From Rhyacophila brunnea (taxonomy: Eukaryota; Arthropoda; Insecta; Trichoptera; Rhyacophilidae): DNA of 64,000 nt. Under the pieces are notes generated by a model. That model saw only the letters and a program-made list of their open reading frames with translations, was not told the DNA's origin and did no database searches. The stretch lies in the NCBI GenBank assembly GCA_022495005.1, contig JAGYXB010001748.1:744001-808000 (forward strand). Direction: 5' to 3'. The position numbers and the translations under genes were made by a program. Below, piece after piece: positions 22,713-33,890 of this stretch; the first letter of the stretch is position 1, and each line of letters opens with the position of its first letter.

Positions 22713-23375
22713 GGTTAGGGTATTTGACGGGCCCCCTATCCACCGCTTAGATTAAAGGCAGTGTGAAATACTACATTAACGTTTTTCAAATTGTGTTTTA
22801 GTTCAAATTGAGGGTACTTATACATTGAATTATTGGCGATTTTCAATACATCTACTTTAATAATGGAGCTGTCGAGTATCGACACATAATAATCAGAAAA
22901 TATATTGGTCCATTATATAAATTAAAATGTTCATAGACCTGAAGTATAATAGCGCCGCAGGCGACTTTTTTTTACTATTAAGGATAATTTATGATGTGTG
23001 TTTATCTCACTTATCTGGTCAACCCGACACGCCAGGCCCCCCACAGCCCAGGCCCCCAGGTTAGAGCCCTGTCAACCCTCCCCAGCCATGACCTATACCA
23101 CTCCGGAATTCGGGTGGACACCGAGAATTTCATTAGGGAACGGGTTTCTAAAAAAACCTGACATTGGTGTTTCGAAATTTTTGTGTTAGAAATTAAAATC
23201 TAAGAAATTTTACTAAAAAGGGTGCTGGAGAATTACAAATCATTTTTGCCGTGTTGTTTGTCTAAGCCCAAGGTATAGTTTATTGGCTTTCGATTTCAAT
23301 GTGTAAAATCATTCTGATGATTTTCATATTTTGGGGCCAAGGCCCCTGCCCCCTGGGTGCGCTACTGGTTTTTGT

Positions 23376-24117
23376 AATCCGTAAGGACATAATATTGTAG
23401 ATATAATCTAATAAGCTCTAATAATAATATATTTATGTAACCAATGTCATAACCTCTTTTCATTTCGATCTGTTTCTTTGCAGTTGGCTACATAAAACAT
23501 CGCTCTTCAATACACTGCTCGAATATGATAAAACATAACTGTTTGCGTAAATGTATTTTAATGCAATTTAATTATTAACATGTTACCAAATTTATAGATT
23601 TTTTCTGTAATGTATCAATAAAAATACTATTGTATTTTTTTATTCAAAAGTTTTATTATTGGCTGTACAAAACATTGCTTACTTGGTATTTTTCTTACTA
23701 GATCTATCATTTTTTTTAATAGCATCTATCTTTAATAAAAAAAGTCTAAAACTTCTTATAAAAAAAACTAGAAAATTATATCAGATTTGCTTGATAATTA
23801 AGATGTAGTTTCATCCTTATATCTTACCAATAAAATAAATGTTACACACAGTCTTTTAATAATATATACATTCAGAGGTTTTTAACTCTATTTTATTGGT
23901 AATTAAACAATAAATTCTTCTTCAACCATTGTACACATAAAAACCATGTAAATATGTATCACTTATTTTTATGAGTGTTAGTTTCTTGTTTTATTTAAGT
24001 AATAAAAAATTTACATTTCTTTCAGCCATTTAGCTTATTTTCTTACGCAATCTCACATATTTTTTATTTTTGTACTCTTGGCAATACTGTCTAGTGTTTG
24101 TGAGAGTAGCCTAAACT
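23376..24117. other. AT-rich, no gene
   Basis: I see no coding potential and no recognised repeat termini in this low-complexity AT-rich stretch. Confidence 0.35.
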
Positions 24118-24385
24118 TCATATAAAAATCACATCAGGGGTTAAGCAAGGCTGCGTACTTGCGCCATTTCTCTTTAGCATCTTAATGGATTTTATAATGC
24201 GCAATACGGTTTGCCCCAACAGTGAAATACACCTGCTTCTTGATGCAACAACTACCCTACTCGAAAAGAAATCCTCAATTTAAATTACGCAAGCAGCACA
24301 GTTATACTAGACTAAAACGTTGGAGGTTACAGTGAATAGTCTTTAAGATTAATGCTGAATAAAGTCAACTCTTCTTTATATTTGG
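24118..24385 (+). pseudogene. RTE-type reverse transcriptase fragment
   Basis: The plus frame reads TSGVKQGCVLAPFLFSIL and then MDFIMRNT, the RT block GVKQGC-L-P-LF-I-x-DxxMR typical of RTE/BovB-like elements. A decayed stretch follows in which the FADD region is lost, and then SLKIN (the usual GLKIN motif) near 24340. Stops and deletions make it a relic. Confidence 0.65.
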
Positions 24386-25279
24386 CTTGACTGTATATTG
24401 ACCAGATATTCCGATACGGAAGCATACCTAGCTGAAACGCTCAGTTAGTAGTAAGTAGTCCCAACACACGATGCATATTATTAAGAAAAGTAAAAGGGGG
24501 TTAGCCGTATTTGTCCCTGGCCCAGACCATTTTTTTTCTCTCTCGGATAAGTAAGCGCTCCGAAGCTTAGTTTTATTGCGAAAGTTTCCACAAATAAGTG
24601 AGTGCTCCAGCGATATTATCCGAAAAACCGTTATCTCTGCAGCAAAACTGTGCAACCTTCGCCGTGCTTAGTATAATTCCGCGCCAGTTTTGGATTCCCC
24701 ACACGGTCGCATAAATAAGACCCGCCGTCTAATGGCCGTATTCGTGTCTCATGAAATCCTGTCTTGTGAGGCGCTTGGAGAATTAGCGGGGGCTGCGCGG
24801 CGAGCAGCGGGTGGGAATCCGCCCCGCATATATATTCAGAGATAAGCCGACACACAGCTAGTGTGGATTACCGAGTAATATCTGTTCCTGCAAGTTAATG
24901 ATGCGAAATATTTGCCGGAACTCTGATCCGCCGGAGATTTACTACTTCACCCTTCTTCCTAATAATATGCAAACGCACTTGTTTACCATACCCTCATTAA
25001 ACGTAAGTAAAATTGCCAATCAGTGTGCCTATTTGTGTATAAAAAAAGTTTGGCATTTTTTTTTCAAAAGTCAAACCATTGTTTTCAAGGTTTTATTTCA
25101 TTTTCCCCAAAATTGCATCAATACTAGCACACGTTAGCCATTGCTGTGCTCAAAAAGATTATGATATATTGACCTACTTAAATATCTGAAATGGTGTTTC
25201 TTATATATTCTATTCGTTTATATTAGACCGCATCTTCTTCAAATCGTGTAATCCCCTAACGAAAATCAGCCACCATCAG
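24386..25279. other. GC-richer island (about 24520-24990), no gene
   Basis: A block with CG-containing words such as GCGGCGAGCAGCGGGTGGG stands out from its AT-rich context. Frames on both strands are short and unrecognised (minus 24428-24655 and 24631-24855). No consensus splice pair frames it. It could be a promoter, a conserved non-coding element or a 5' UTR exon; I cannot choose. Confidence 0.3.
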
Positions 25280-25695
25280 GGGGGTCTAGGACGATTTGGC
25301 ACCGGGACAACTGGACGCCATGGAATTCGAAAATAAAAAGACGTTAGGTACTTATAGGTACTTTAAAAAAAATATTTAATATTATTATTTATAATTAAAT
25401 GATTATATTATGATTTAATAGTTGGTAAGAATGTAAATATGCAGACGTAAATAATGATTTAATCGTACATATGTTTAAGTTCCAACGAAAAAAAAGTTTT
25501 TTATTTTATATAAAGCCTTAGTTAGGCGTGGTAATTCTCAATCCGCAATAAAGAATACATTATGTTAAGAGTAAAATGAATTAAAACTACTAAGTAGTAG
25601 ATGGAAACTGATTAAAACACCTCATCTACGTTCTGTATACGTGTCTACGACAGTGCGGCGTCCAATTGTCCGGAGTCCAGTCGTCCCATTCCCCC
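25280..25695. mobile_element. 416-bp inverted-repeat element (MITE)
   Basis: Imperfect terminal inverted repeats of about 40 bp start GGGGGTCTAGGACGATTTGG at the left and, on the complement, GGGGGAATGGGACGACTGGA at the right. Both contain GGACAA(C/T)TGGACGCC. They are flanked by ATCAG at 25275-25279 and 25696-25700, a likely 5-bp target duplication. The interior is AT-rich and non-coding. The superfamily is not assigned. Confidence 0.65.
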
Positions 25696-25700
25696 ATCAG

Positions 25701-28519
25701 GGCGATCTTTACTATATCATCAGCTACCCGGAATACTTTGGTAGAGCTGCACTTGTTTAGCGTTTAGCTACAAAATCCTTGAACAACAATTTGGGGATGT
25801 TATATTTTTGTTCTCTCATAATGTGACTGAGGTACCTGCAGTTTTCTGTTTAAATTCTCGCTCCTTTCAATTCCTGATCCTTAAAACGTCTCAAATATTC
25901 ATTACAATAGGTAGTCATTTTGATGCTATTACGGGATAAAATAAAGAATAAACAGATTGTAAAATACTGTTAATAATTGTAAAAACTAAGTGTCTTTTCA
26001 AAAAAATAAGTTTTCAGTAAACCTTTTCTGCTGGCTATCCTAAATTATTTGCTGCCAAACCACCCATTTTGTATTTTAAATGAATTTCCCGCATAATTTA
26101 GTACGCGACTTATTGTATGCAAATACGTGTATCTGAATTATGAATAATTCAGAGTAGGCGAGCCTCGTCTTATAGAGATAGTTTTGATTTTTTACTTTTT
26201 TTTCGAAAATATGTCTCAGAAATTCTTAAATTTTAAGCACAAATTTACAATACGTATAATATGTAAATCGGTATAAATTTTATAAATTATTCATATTGTG
26301 ACTACTACCTACATATTAATTGAAATATAAACGGCCATTACGACGCGCACCGCTGGTTTTCAGCAAAATTTTCAAGCCTTCGGTAATAGTCTATAAAAAT
26401 CTCTTTAAGCTGTTGTATCAATAAATCCGTTATCAATTACTTAGGAGCTTTCGTGTTTGGTCGCAAACGACCGTTATTGGTGGCCTAACGATTTTCGTTT
26501 TCTATTTTGCCTCTCTTAGTTATGCATTAGGCCATTAGGAAAATTGAAAAACAATTAAGAAACTTATTTTTGTATGATGTTTTTATTTATCGCAGAATTA
26601 TTTTACATATACATATTATTATATTCCGCTTGTATAGTGTAAAAATGTCTTTTCAGGGATTCATAAGAATATTATGAAGCGTTGTAACCACACACATATT
26701 GTCACATCATTATTTTAGAATATTACTGAATCTGATACGTTATTTTTTCTCTACATAATGCAATCAGTAGATAACTTATACCATTATGGGAATCATTTAT
26801 ATCTATAAAAAATATTTTAACTCCTCGATTACTAAATTCTAGACAGTAAAGTTATCTAATATCAACAACATACATAATATATGTTAAGATATCTAGTTGT
26901 TATCTAATGTTTAATACTAGAAAAGAGAAATAATTTATTTCAGTTATATGCACTGTTTCATTTCAATGTGTCAATAATGTCAAAATATAAGCTATCTTGT
27001 TATAATTATTACTTATGTATGTATATTTAAATAAAATATATCTGCACTCAGTTATGTTTTCAGGTAAATAAATGGCTATTAATTCTTTCATCAATCATCA
27101 TTTAAATGCAATAGTCAGTACATCTATTCCACACTGGCATGCTTCAGCCTCAACGCATAAGACAATCTATTGTTAAGTGTCACCTTTTCATTTGATCTGT
27201 GATGTTGTTTATTTCTTCCTATACGTACATATACAACTATATTAACATCCATATAAGGTGAAAAGAGATTAGCCACAACAATGTAATCCATAACATTGAG
27301 CAATTTTCGTGTGAATTTCCGTACTCAACTATGCGTACGCACATAAAATATGCGACTTCGTGAATTGACACATCAGTCCTTTACGATAAAATTATAGTTA
27401 AAGACTGAATCCACCTATACTTGATAAAGTAGTATTAATTAGAATTAGTTTATGGTCCTTAGTGACGGATGTGATCATGAAGACGTATAAAACACAAACT
27501 TTTAAGTTAATATTTCAACGTGAAGATCGCTATTATATTTTTATCATCACAGAAGCTCTTAAAATTCTTGTAAAATATACCCACGGTTTAAAAGGCAATA
27601 TGTGATTGCTAAAAGCTTATATCATAAAAAGGTTTCCACTCGGAGGCTCTTATCGGTGCAAATTTGTTTAGCCTTCACCCTATAAGCTAAGTAAACTCAT
27701 TTCATGAACGCTTACCTTGTAATAGTCTCTTAGGTTCGAATTTTGTTATTGATTCTACTTCCATACTGCCTTTCTTGTTAAATTATCTATTTTATGCGCT
27801 CGGAAAATTTTCAGCGTCAAATTTAAGTTTTACGGCTGCTTTTCTTTTTTTTATATTCATGCTTACAAAATGATTTCCATAAAGTAATGTGTACACTTTA
27901 CATAACATAATATCTTTCCCAAAATTATGTACTCATGTGAAAAAAATCTCAATTTCCGGTATAAGATTTTTTTTATAAAATTTGCTGTAAATAGCCATGA
28001 AAATATTTTTAAATTATTTAGTCGAACATGACATGTACGTAACTATTATTTTGTACATAGAGATTATTTTTTGTCATTTCTGTGTTACTATGTCATATGC
28101 CAATAATTTTATTCATTTTATAATTATTGACTTTGTGACTAAATACTCAATTTTGAAAATTAAATAAATATTTAATCTGTAAAAAAAATGTCTTCCAGGA
28201 TTTTTCTAATTATGCTCGTTTCTGAGACTTTTCAATATGTACGTATAAAAGTATTTTCAATAAAACATTATTAAATCATGTGTAAAAATAAAAAAAATAT
28301 TTTATAGGTAGTAACTATTTATTTAGTATTATATAAATAAATATACACATTTAAATATCTTCTGAATATTTTAAAATATTAATGGAACCTAATATCAAAT
28401 TGTAAATCACAAAAAAAAAAAAATTAAATGCTTATACACCACGTCGATATCATATAATAACTGTATCTTATTATTATCTATTAAAACACTTTTTACGAGG
28501 AATGGTTGTTGGTACTTAC
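25701..28519. other. Largely non-coding AT-rich DNA
   Basis: No gene is seen. A GC-richer island at about 26330-26540 (CGACGCGCACCGCTGG to ATTAGGCCATTAGG) contains homeodomain-type TCAATTACTTA and may be a conserved regulatory element. Confidence 0.3.
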
Positions 28520-28597
28520 GTTCCCAAAACATTGGACCTAAATCGTTGTACGCATAATGCTTGGAGCGACGCGAAACATTCGTAGTGTGCATGTAAT
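28520..28597 (-). CDS. Candidate short exon with strong splice donor
   Basis: The minus strand has ATG at 28592-28590, the peptide MHTTNVSRRSKHYAYNDLGP followed by MFWE, and then a strong donor with GTAAGT directly after 28520 (exon end GGGAAC). The composition is protein-like. The upstream side ends in AG at 28599-28598 but is preceded by an A-run and not a pyrimidine tract, so the acceptor is poor. It might be a first coding exon. I do not recognise the peptide. Confidence 0.3.
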
Positions 28598-29682
28598 CTT
28601 TTTTTTTTAAATCGGAAATGTAATATGAAAAAAACATAGTAAAGAAATCTTTCGCATTTAAACATGCGAATGTAATTTTTTTTTTAATTATTGGCAGGTG
28701 TGATTTTGAAAGAACAATATTATCTTTCTTTTTTTAAGTGTCTTTATAAAGTATTGATAGTTTGTAAGATTTGATAACACACTACTGCAAAACAAAGAAA
28801 AACATTGAAATATAAAATAAATATTATTATAAAAATTTACGTCTGTTTCATGTTATATTCATTAGAAATTAAATCAACCACACACAATTATTATTGAAAA
28901 ATATGAAAATATATTGTCCTTCTTGATTAACATTTACTATTGACAGCTAATGCTGCATTTACATTTAATTCATTATATCTTGGACTCGTGATATATACCT
29001 ATATGACAATACGCTCTACCCTTTAAGAAATAGTAAAGTTTATAATTAATAGCGGACTGCCAATGATTTGTTTATTAGAAATTTAATACCTATATATTAT
29101 AACTAGCTGAAATATTCGGTTTCACGCCAGGTTGATTTGTTGATTGATATACATTTATCTTAATTTAAAAAAGATAATAATTACATTTATCGATCTCAAA
29201 ATAATTGTATCTAGGCATACAATAATAGTATGTCAAAATGACAGCAGTAAAAGTCGAATATAAGAATACCAAATTGAAATCGAATCAAAAATATGAAAAC
29301 TTTATCATATTATAATATGTAGTAAAAAAAAAATCAAAATTGGAAGGAACAAATAAACATACTTTGTATTTTATAGGAATAAATAAATAAATTGTATCAG
29401 ATACTTCGATTCTAGAGTACCTACATACATATATCATTATTTTTGTGTTTTCGTTTCAATTGCATCGACTCGGTGTCATGAAACAACAATTATCAGCGCT
29501 CACTCTCATTTTTATTATCATATCAGTACAATTCATCTTTGTGGAGATAAAAGCGACTCACAAATCAAATAAGGCGATTCAATTCGATCTGTGGGGGTGA
29601 CCTCCAGTTGAAAGTAGCCACGCGACACCTTTCGCTCCTTTCTTGTCTTGTTCAATAAAGCTCAAATTAATAATGAACTTAC
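28598..29682. other. AT-rich, possible intron
   Basis: No coding signal is visible. If the flanking exon candidates are real, this would be an intron on the minus strand. Confidence 0.25.
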
Positions 29683-29830
29683 CACGGGCGCTAGCTTCAG
29701 CGCCGGCGTCGGTCGGTTAGGTGGCGCCAAGAGAGAAAATTAGCGACCGCGAATGCTTATTACATTTTCCCACCTCCCGGGTGAATTTATGGTTTGCCTT
29801 TGTACCTGCGGAATTTTATCAGTTTTATCG
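29683..29830 (-). other. GC-rich block ending in a splice donor
   Basis: On minus, a GC-rich run (GGCGCCACC, CGACGCCGGCGC) ends at 29683 and is followed by GTAAGTTC, a consensus donor. All three frames contain stops, so it would be an untranslated 5' exon or a conserved non-coding element. Arthropod core-promoter motifs were not securely found. Confidence 0.25.
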
Positions 29831-30940
29831 TGCAGTGGCGTCTGTACAAGTGATTCGCTTTGGAACCACAAACAATAATTAAATTATCTATATCAGTATT
29901 AATAATACTGGGATATTTTTTTATTATTTTATTTACTTATAATATAGATTTTAGCTTTGTATCGGGTGAGAGTATTCTAGCAAACTCATTTGCGAACGAA
30001 TTATTGGATTTTGTATTGTATGCATTGATAAACATATTAATAAAACGACGTATACTTGCAGAAACTAGTGTTCAATCATTTATAAACAGCTTGTCTCTTA
30101 CACTTTCCTCCTATACAGAGAGCTATATAGGTTCAAGGTTGAGTATCTCAGAGTAATAATAGAGAGAGATTGACTATTGTTCGGCAAAATGAAGTCGTGT
30201 TTCTTGCGTATAACGCACAGTAGAAGCTCAATTTTATTATTATTAACTTAACTATGAAACGTTATACTATCATATTAAGTACGGCTACCAAATTAAAAAA
30301 CAATATAGTTAACCATATTTCTACTAAATTAACTAAAAATAATTACCACTTAATTTATATTTAACACAAAAACAATAGATTTCAGCAACACATCCTCGCA
30401 GGTTTTAAATGCATGTAGTCATTCAAATCAATATTTACCAGTGACGTTTACAAACAATATTTAATTCAGACGTAGAAATTCTATCTTACTCTAACGCATA
30501 TTTCTGAGATTTAAGCGTGCCGAATGCTTTTTCACTCGCACTTATGATTCGTTTGCCTTGTTGAGCATCTTTATTTTACAACAACAGCAACACCAATAAC
30601 AACGACAACAAAAAAAACAAATACCTGGATTGATAGTCTCGCCAATCGTTCATTAGGACAGATATTTTAACAATTGTTAAAATGTAATAAACACAAAAAT
30701 TCGTACACACAAAATACATACGTGTGCATTATAAACACAATGCCTACTTTCCCAAACAAATTAAGTGAGGTAGGTACATTAAAACGTTACACGACGTTAT
30801 CATTGAGCGCCTTTTTGAAGAATAAGTGAGATATTTGAGTATTCTTAAATCACAACCACCTAAGTTATTTTTTCAAAACGGTGCTCACTGATAGATAGGT
30901 ATATATAATATGTATAAAATTTTTAAATAGTATTTATATG
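29831..30940. other. Non-coding, AT-rich
   Basis: The plus frame 29860-30156 lacks an ATG start and is biased by AT content. A CAA/AAC-rich simple repeat lies near 30579-30620. Confidence 0.3.
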
Positions 30941-31428
30941 TTTTTACAACATTTTTATTAGCTCGTATTCTTGTTTGTCCGGTGGTTGTTTGTCCAGTAA
31001 AAATCTTGGAATCGATGTTAACTAACTTCCCAACTAGCTAGACATTTGAAACTTTTAGAATATATCAGAACACGATGCCAATGCATTCTTTTAATACTTT
31101 TAGCCATCTTTACGCAGAATTGAAATAATTTTCAGTTAATTCTGTTTTGTATGGAAAGTTATTTCAGAAAAATCCGTAAAAAGTAAAAGACTATGATTAG
31201 TTGCTAAGGAGGTGGCCCTAGCAACTAAATTATTAATATATACGTGCGTTACTATGGAAATCAAAATGAAATGCCAAAATGACTTTTCAGTATTCTATAT
31301 TATTTGTTTGTTTGCTTGTTTTTTTATATACTTCATATCAAGTACAAGTTTGAGCATATTGAGCATAATAATTCAACAGAAAATTTAAAAACGTTGTATA
31401 TAAAAAAAATCTTTTTATCTTGTAATTT
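30941..31428 (-). repeat. Interspersed repeat family, copy 2
   Basis: This is the reverse complement of the repeat at 15391-15860, and it is the most complete copy: AATACGAGCTAATAAAAATG at the one end and TTACAAGATAAAAAG at the other. The internal hairpin arms GTTGCTA and TAGCAAC are conserved although the loop differs (31200-31225). Confidence 0.75.
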
Positions 31429-33689
31429 AATTTTTCAATGAAACGGGCATGCTGGGCCGTAAAATTAATTAGACAATATATTACACTACATTCCTAATTG
31501 ATGCATTATTGGGGTGGTAACATGAAGTACAAATGTACATCATAAATATTATTATAAAAGGTACCACCATTTTTTTATGTTTGTTTTGGAAACGCTACTG
31601 TACGGTACGTACGGTGATCCTTTTAGCCGAGCGGAAGAATGATTCCATCGCCGCCCTTAATTATTATGTTGTGCCAAATAACTAGATTGAATTATATTAC
31701 CAATCAATATCCTCACCGACTTACTGAGTACAAGGCAACGATATCTTTTAACCAGAAAGAATTAGGTCCATTCCCAAGGGAATGATACATTACATACAAT
31801 GTTTTTACCGGAGAGGACATTTATTATTCTTTTCTTTGCGAATATACGAAAATTCGAATATGAATGTTGAAATGGTACCTACACGTTTTCACAAACATTT
31901 AGGAGTAGTGGAGATAAAGCATACTGAAGGCCATTTTGTTTTTGAATTTATATTAATAATTTCTTTTTATATTATTGAATTAGTTTGCAGGTCTTCTTCT
32001 TAATGCGCAATACCTCGGCTTTTTAGGGTCAGACAGACTCTGACATTCTGACTGGTGTATAACGAAAAATTGTCACAATCTACTGGAAAAGTTATACTTA
32101 AACAAAAAACCTCCCCTGGTAGGTACACAAACTGGTGGACTTCAACCACCAACCTTTCTATATCTGAGCTATATTCACAGATTCCGATTGGTGAACATAT
32201 TTTGTATGTACTATTTAACATACAAATGTGATAAAAATCCGCTGGCGAGGCCGTGGCGAAAACTACACTTTTATAGAACACTGACACACCGGGAATTCTT
32301 AGTTTATCGAATTGATTAAAAAATTTAAAAATGATGAATCGAATAAAATATAGTTTTTCTATTTTAAAGCTAAAAAAACTATATAAGAATTTTCTCAGTA
32401 CCTACATAAGTAAAAATAAATGTATGTGTAATGAATGAAAATGTAAATTTGTTTATTAACTTTAATAGTAATTTAAAGTAGGATTTCCAATATTCTCATT
32501 CTTATTTGCATGATATTTATTTATTAGAAGGCATTATAGTATAGTAGAGATATGACCATCCTGCCCTCATGGGATCTCTCTCCATTGAGTTCTTGGGGAA
32601 AAAAAACATGGATCCAAAAGAAAACGGATAATATATAAGAAACCTTCCAATTTTTTTTTTCGTCTGCGCTATCACTGCGCATTTAGAATGAGCATAATTT
32701 TTATAACAACCTTTTAACCATGAGTAATAATATATTACTATGTTAATTGTATGCACGCTCATGTGCTTAATTTCGTGGTTAATGTAGGTAACTTAAAAAT
32801 ATATTTTCATCAGCCAAGAAATGCATATTCTTTTCCCTACAATTTTCCGTAATTATTATTGTAATAGGTGGGACTAGTGATGTCCCTAGCCAAACTGTTG
32901 CCATTATCCAGATATAAATGACATATATTTGTATATTCGTTACGTACTATGACATAATATAAAGAAGTCAAGTACTGTATGAAGGTAAAAAGTGAATAAT
33001 TTTCTTAAATAATCTGTAGACTTTGTACGAAAAACGGATATGTCATTGTGACACTTTTGACACATAATATATTAATCAAATACAAATTTCATTTAAAAAA
33101 ATCAGAAATTTATATTATTTTATTTATAACATTAAATTAAATGAAAATTTAAATAACCAAATACAGCTTTATTCTCAATTTTTATACGACGACGTTTACA
33201 GTACTTAATAATCTTTTATAGTATATATTTCATGTCGTCATGAAATGTTAATTTATGGGATGAAAAGAGATAAGGTATCATAATGACATACGTTTTTCCT
33301 ACAAAGTCAACAGATTATTAATTAAGCTAAGGTCGCAAAGATATTATCTAAAATTCTTCATTTTTTACCTTCACACTGCACCTTGGCCCTTCGTAATATA
33401 CGGAATATAATATTTAAAAAAAAAAACTAAAATAAGTTTTATCATAACGAAAATTTCCATTTTTTTCTTTTCACCAGTACACCTTTCTATCATACGTGTC
33501 CTGCTCACATACACTATTTTTAATTTTCTTCTCCCGTTGTCAACAAAGGTAATGCATACTTTACGATTATTTGTAATCATCGATAATCCGTATCATTACA
33601 ACACAAATACAAGCAAGACACCAGTGGGTGAGCCCTATTTATATAATGAGAAATACGGTGGCATTGTCTCGTACACAATGCTGTGTTAA
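31429..33689. other. Non-coding; weak tRNA-like stretch near 32.1-32.2 kb
   Basis: On minus, about 32190-32110, TAGCTCAGATATAG (A-box-like) is followed after a shortened gap by GGTTGAAGTCC (B-box-like, 9 of 11). The spacing is too short for a tRNA, so at most it is a SINE relic. The minus frame 32000-32287 (95 codons) covers this stretch and is not protein-like. Confidence 0.3.
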
Positions 33690-33890
33690 TATTGAGTCTT
33701 TGTGCAAAATACAACAGGCCTCCTCCAAATAATTTTCTCAAGCACGCCGCGCGCCGGTCTACGCACGCGCGTCTCGCTGAACTCCACTCAACTGACGCAT
33801 CGCAACGCAAGCTAAATCTGGGTCATGGGTGTTTTTCTTTGGGTCGCGAATCCTGCCGCACGCCGTCATTTGTTTCGGAAACTGTCACTT
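33690..33890. other. GC-rich island, possible promoter or 5' UTR
   Basis: A CG-dense stretch (GCCGCGCGCCGGTCTACGCA region) lies in AT-rich DNA. The minus strand has a TCAGTT initiator-like word near 33790. Open frames on both strands here are unrecognised and probably a by-product of the GC content. Confidence 0.25.

Larger units (their letters stand above)
20696..23367 (+). mobile_element. Composite nested hAT element, copy B (complete)
   Basis: The outer ends are CAGTGGCGCACCCAGG at 20696 and CCTGGGTGCGCTACTG at 23367, imperfect inverted repeats. They are flanked by the perfect 8-bp duplication GTTTTTGT (20688-20695 and 23368-23375), so this is a bona fide hAT insertion. Just inside are G- or C-rich runs. 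The element holds two other hAT elements (20999-21601 and 21906-22712), each with its own duplication. The outer element shows no transposase of its own and is non-autonomous. With copy A at the window start it proves that the whole nested unit moved together. Confidence 0.9.

Noticed and set aside
29860..30156. 98-codon plus frame, hydrophobic
   Set aside because: It has no ATG start and is dominated by AT-rich codons (Ile, Leu, Phe, Ser), with no splice support.
32000..32287. 95-codon minus frame
   Set aside because: It overlaps a tRNA-like repeat stretch, with no domain or codon evidence for a gene.
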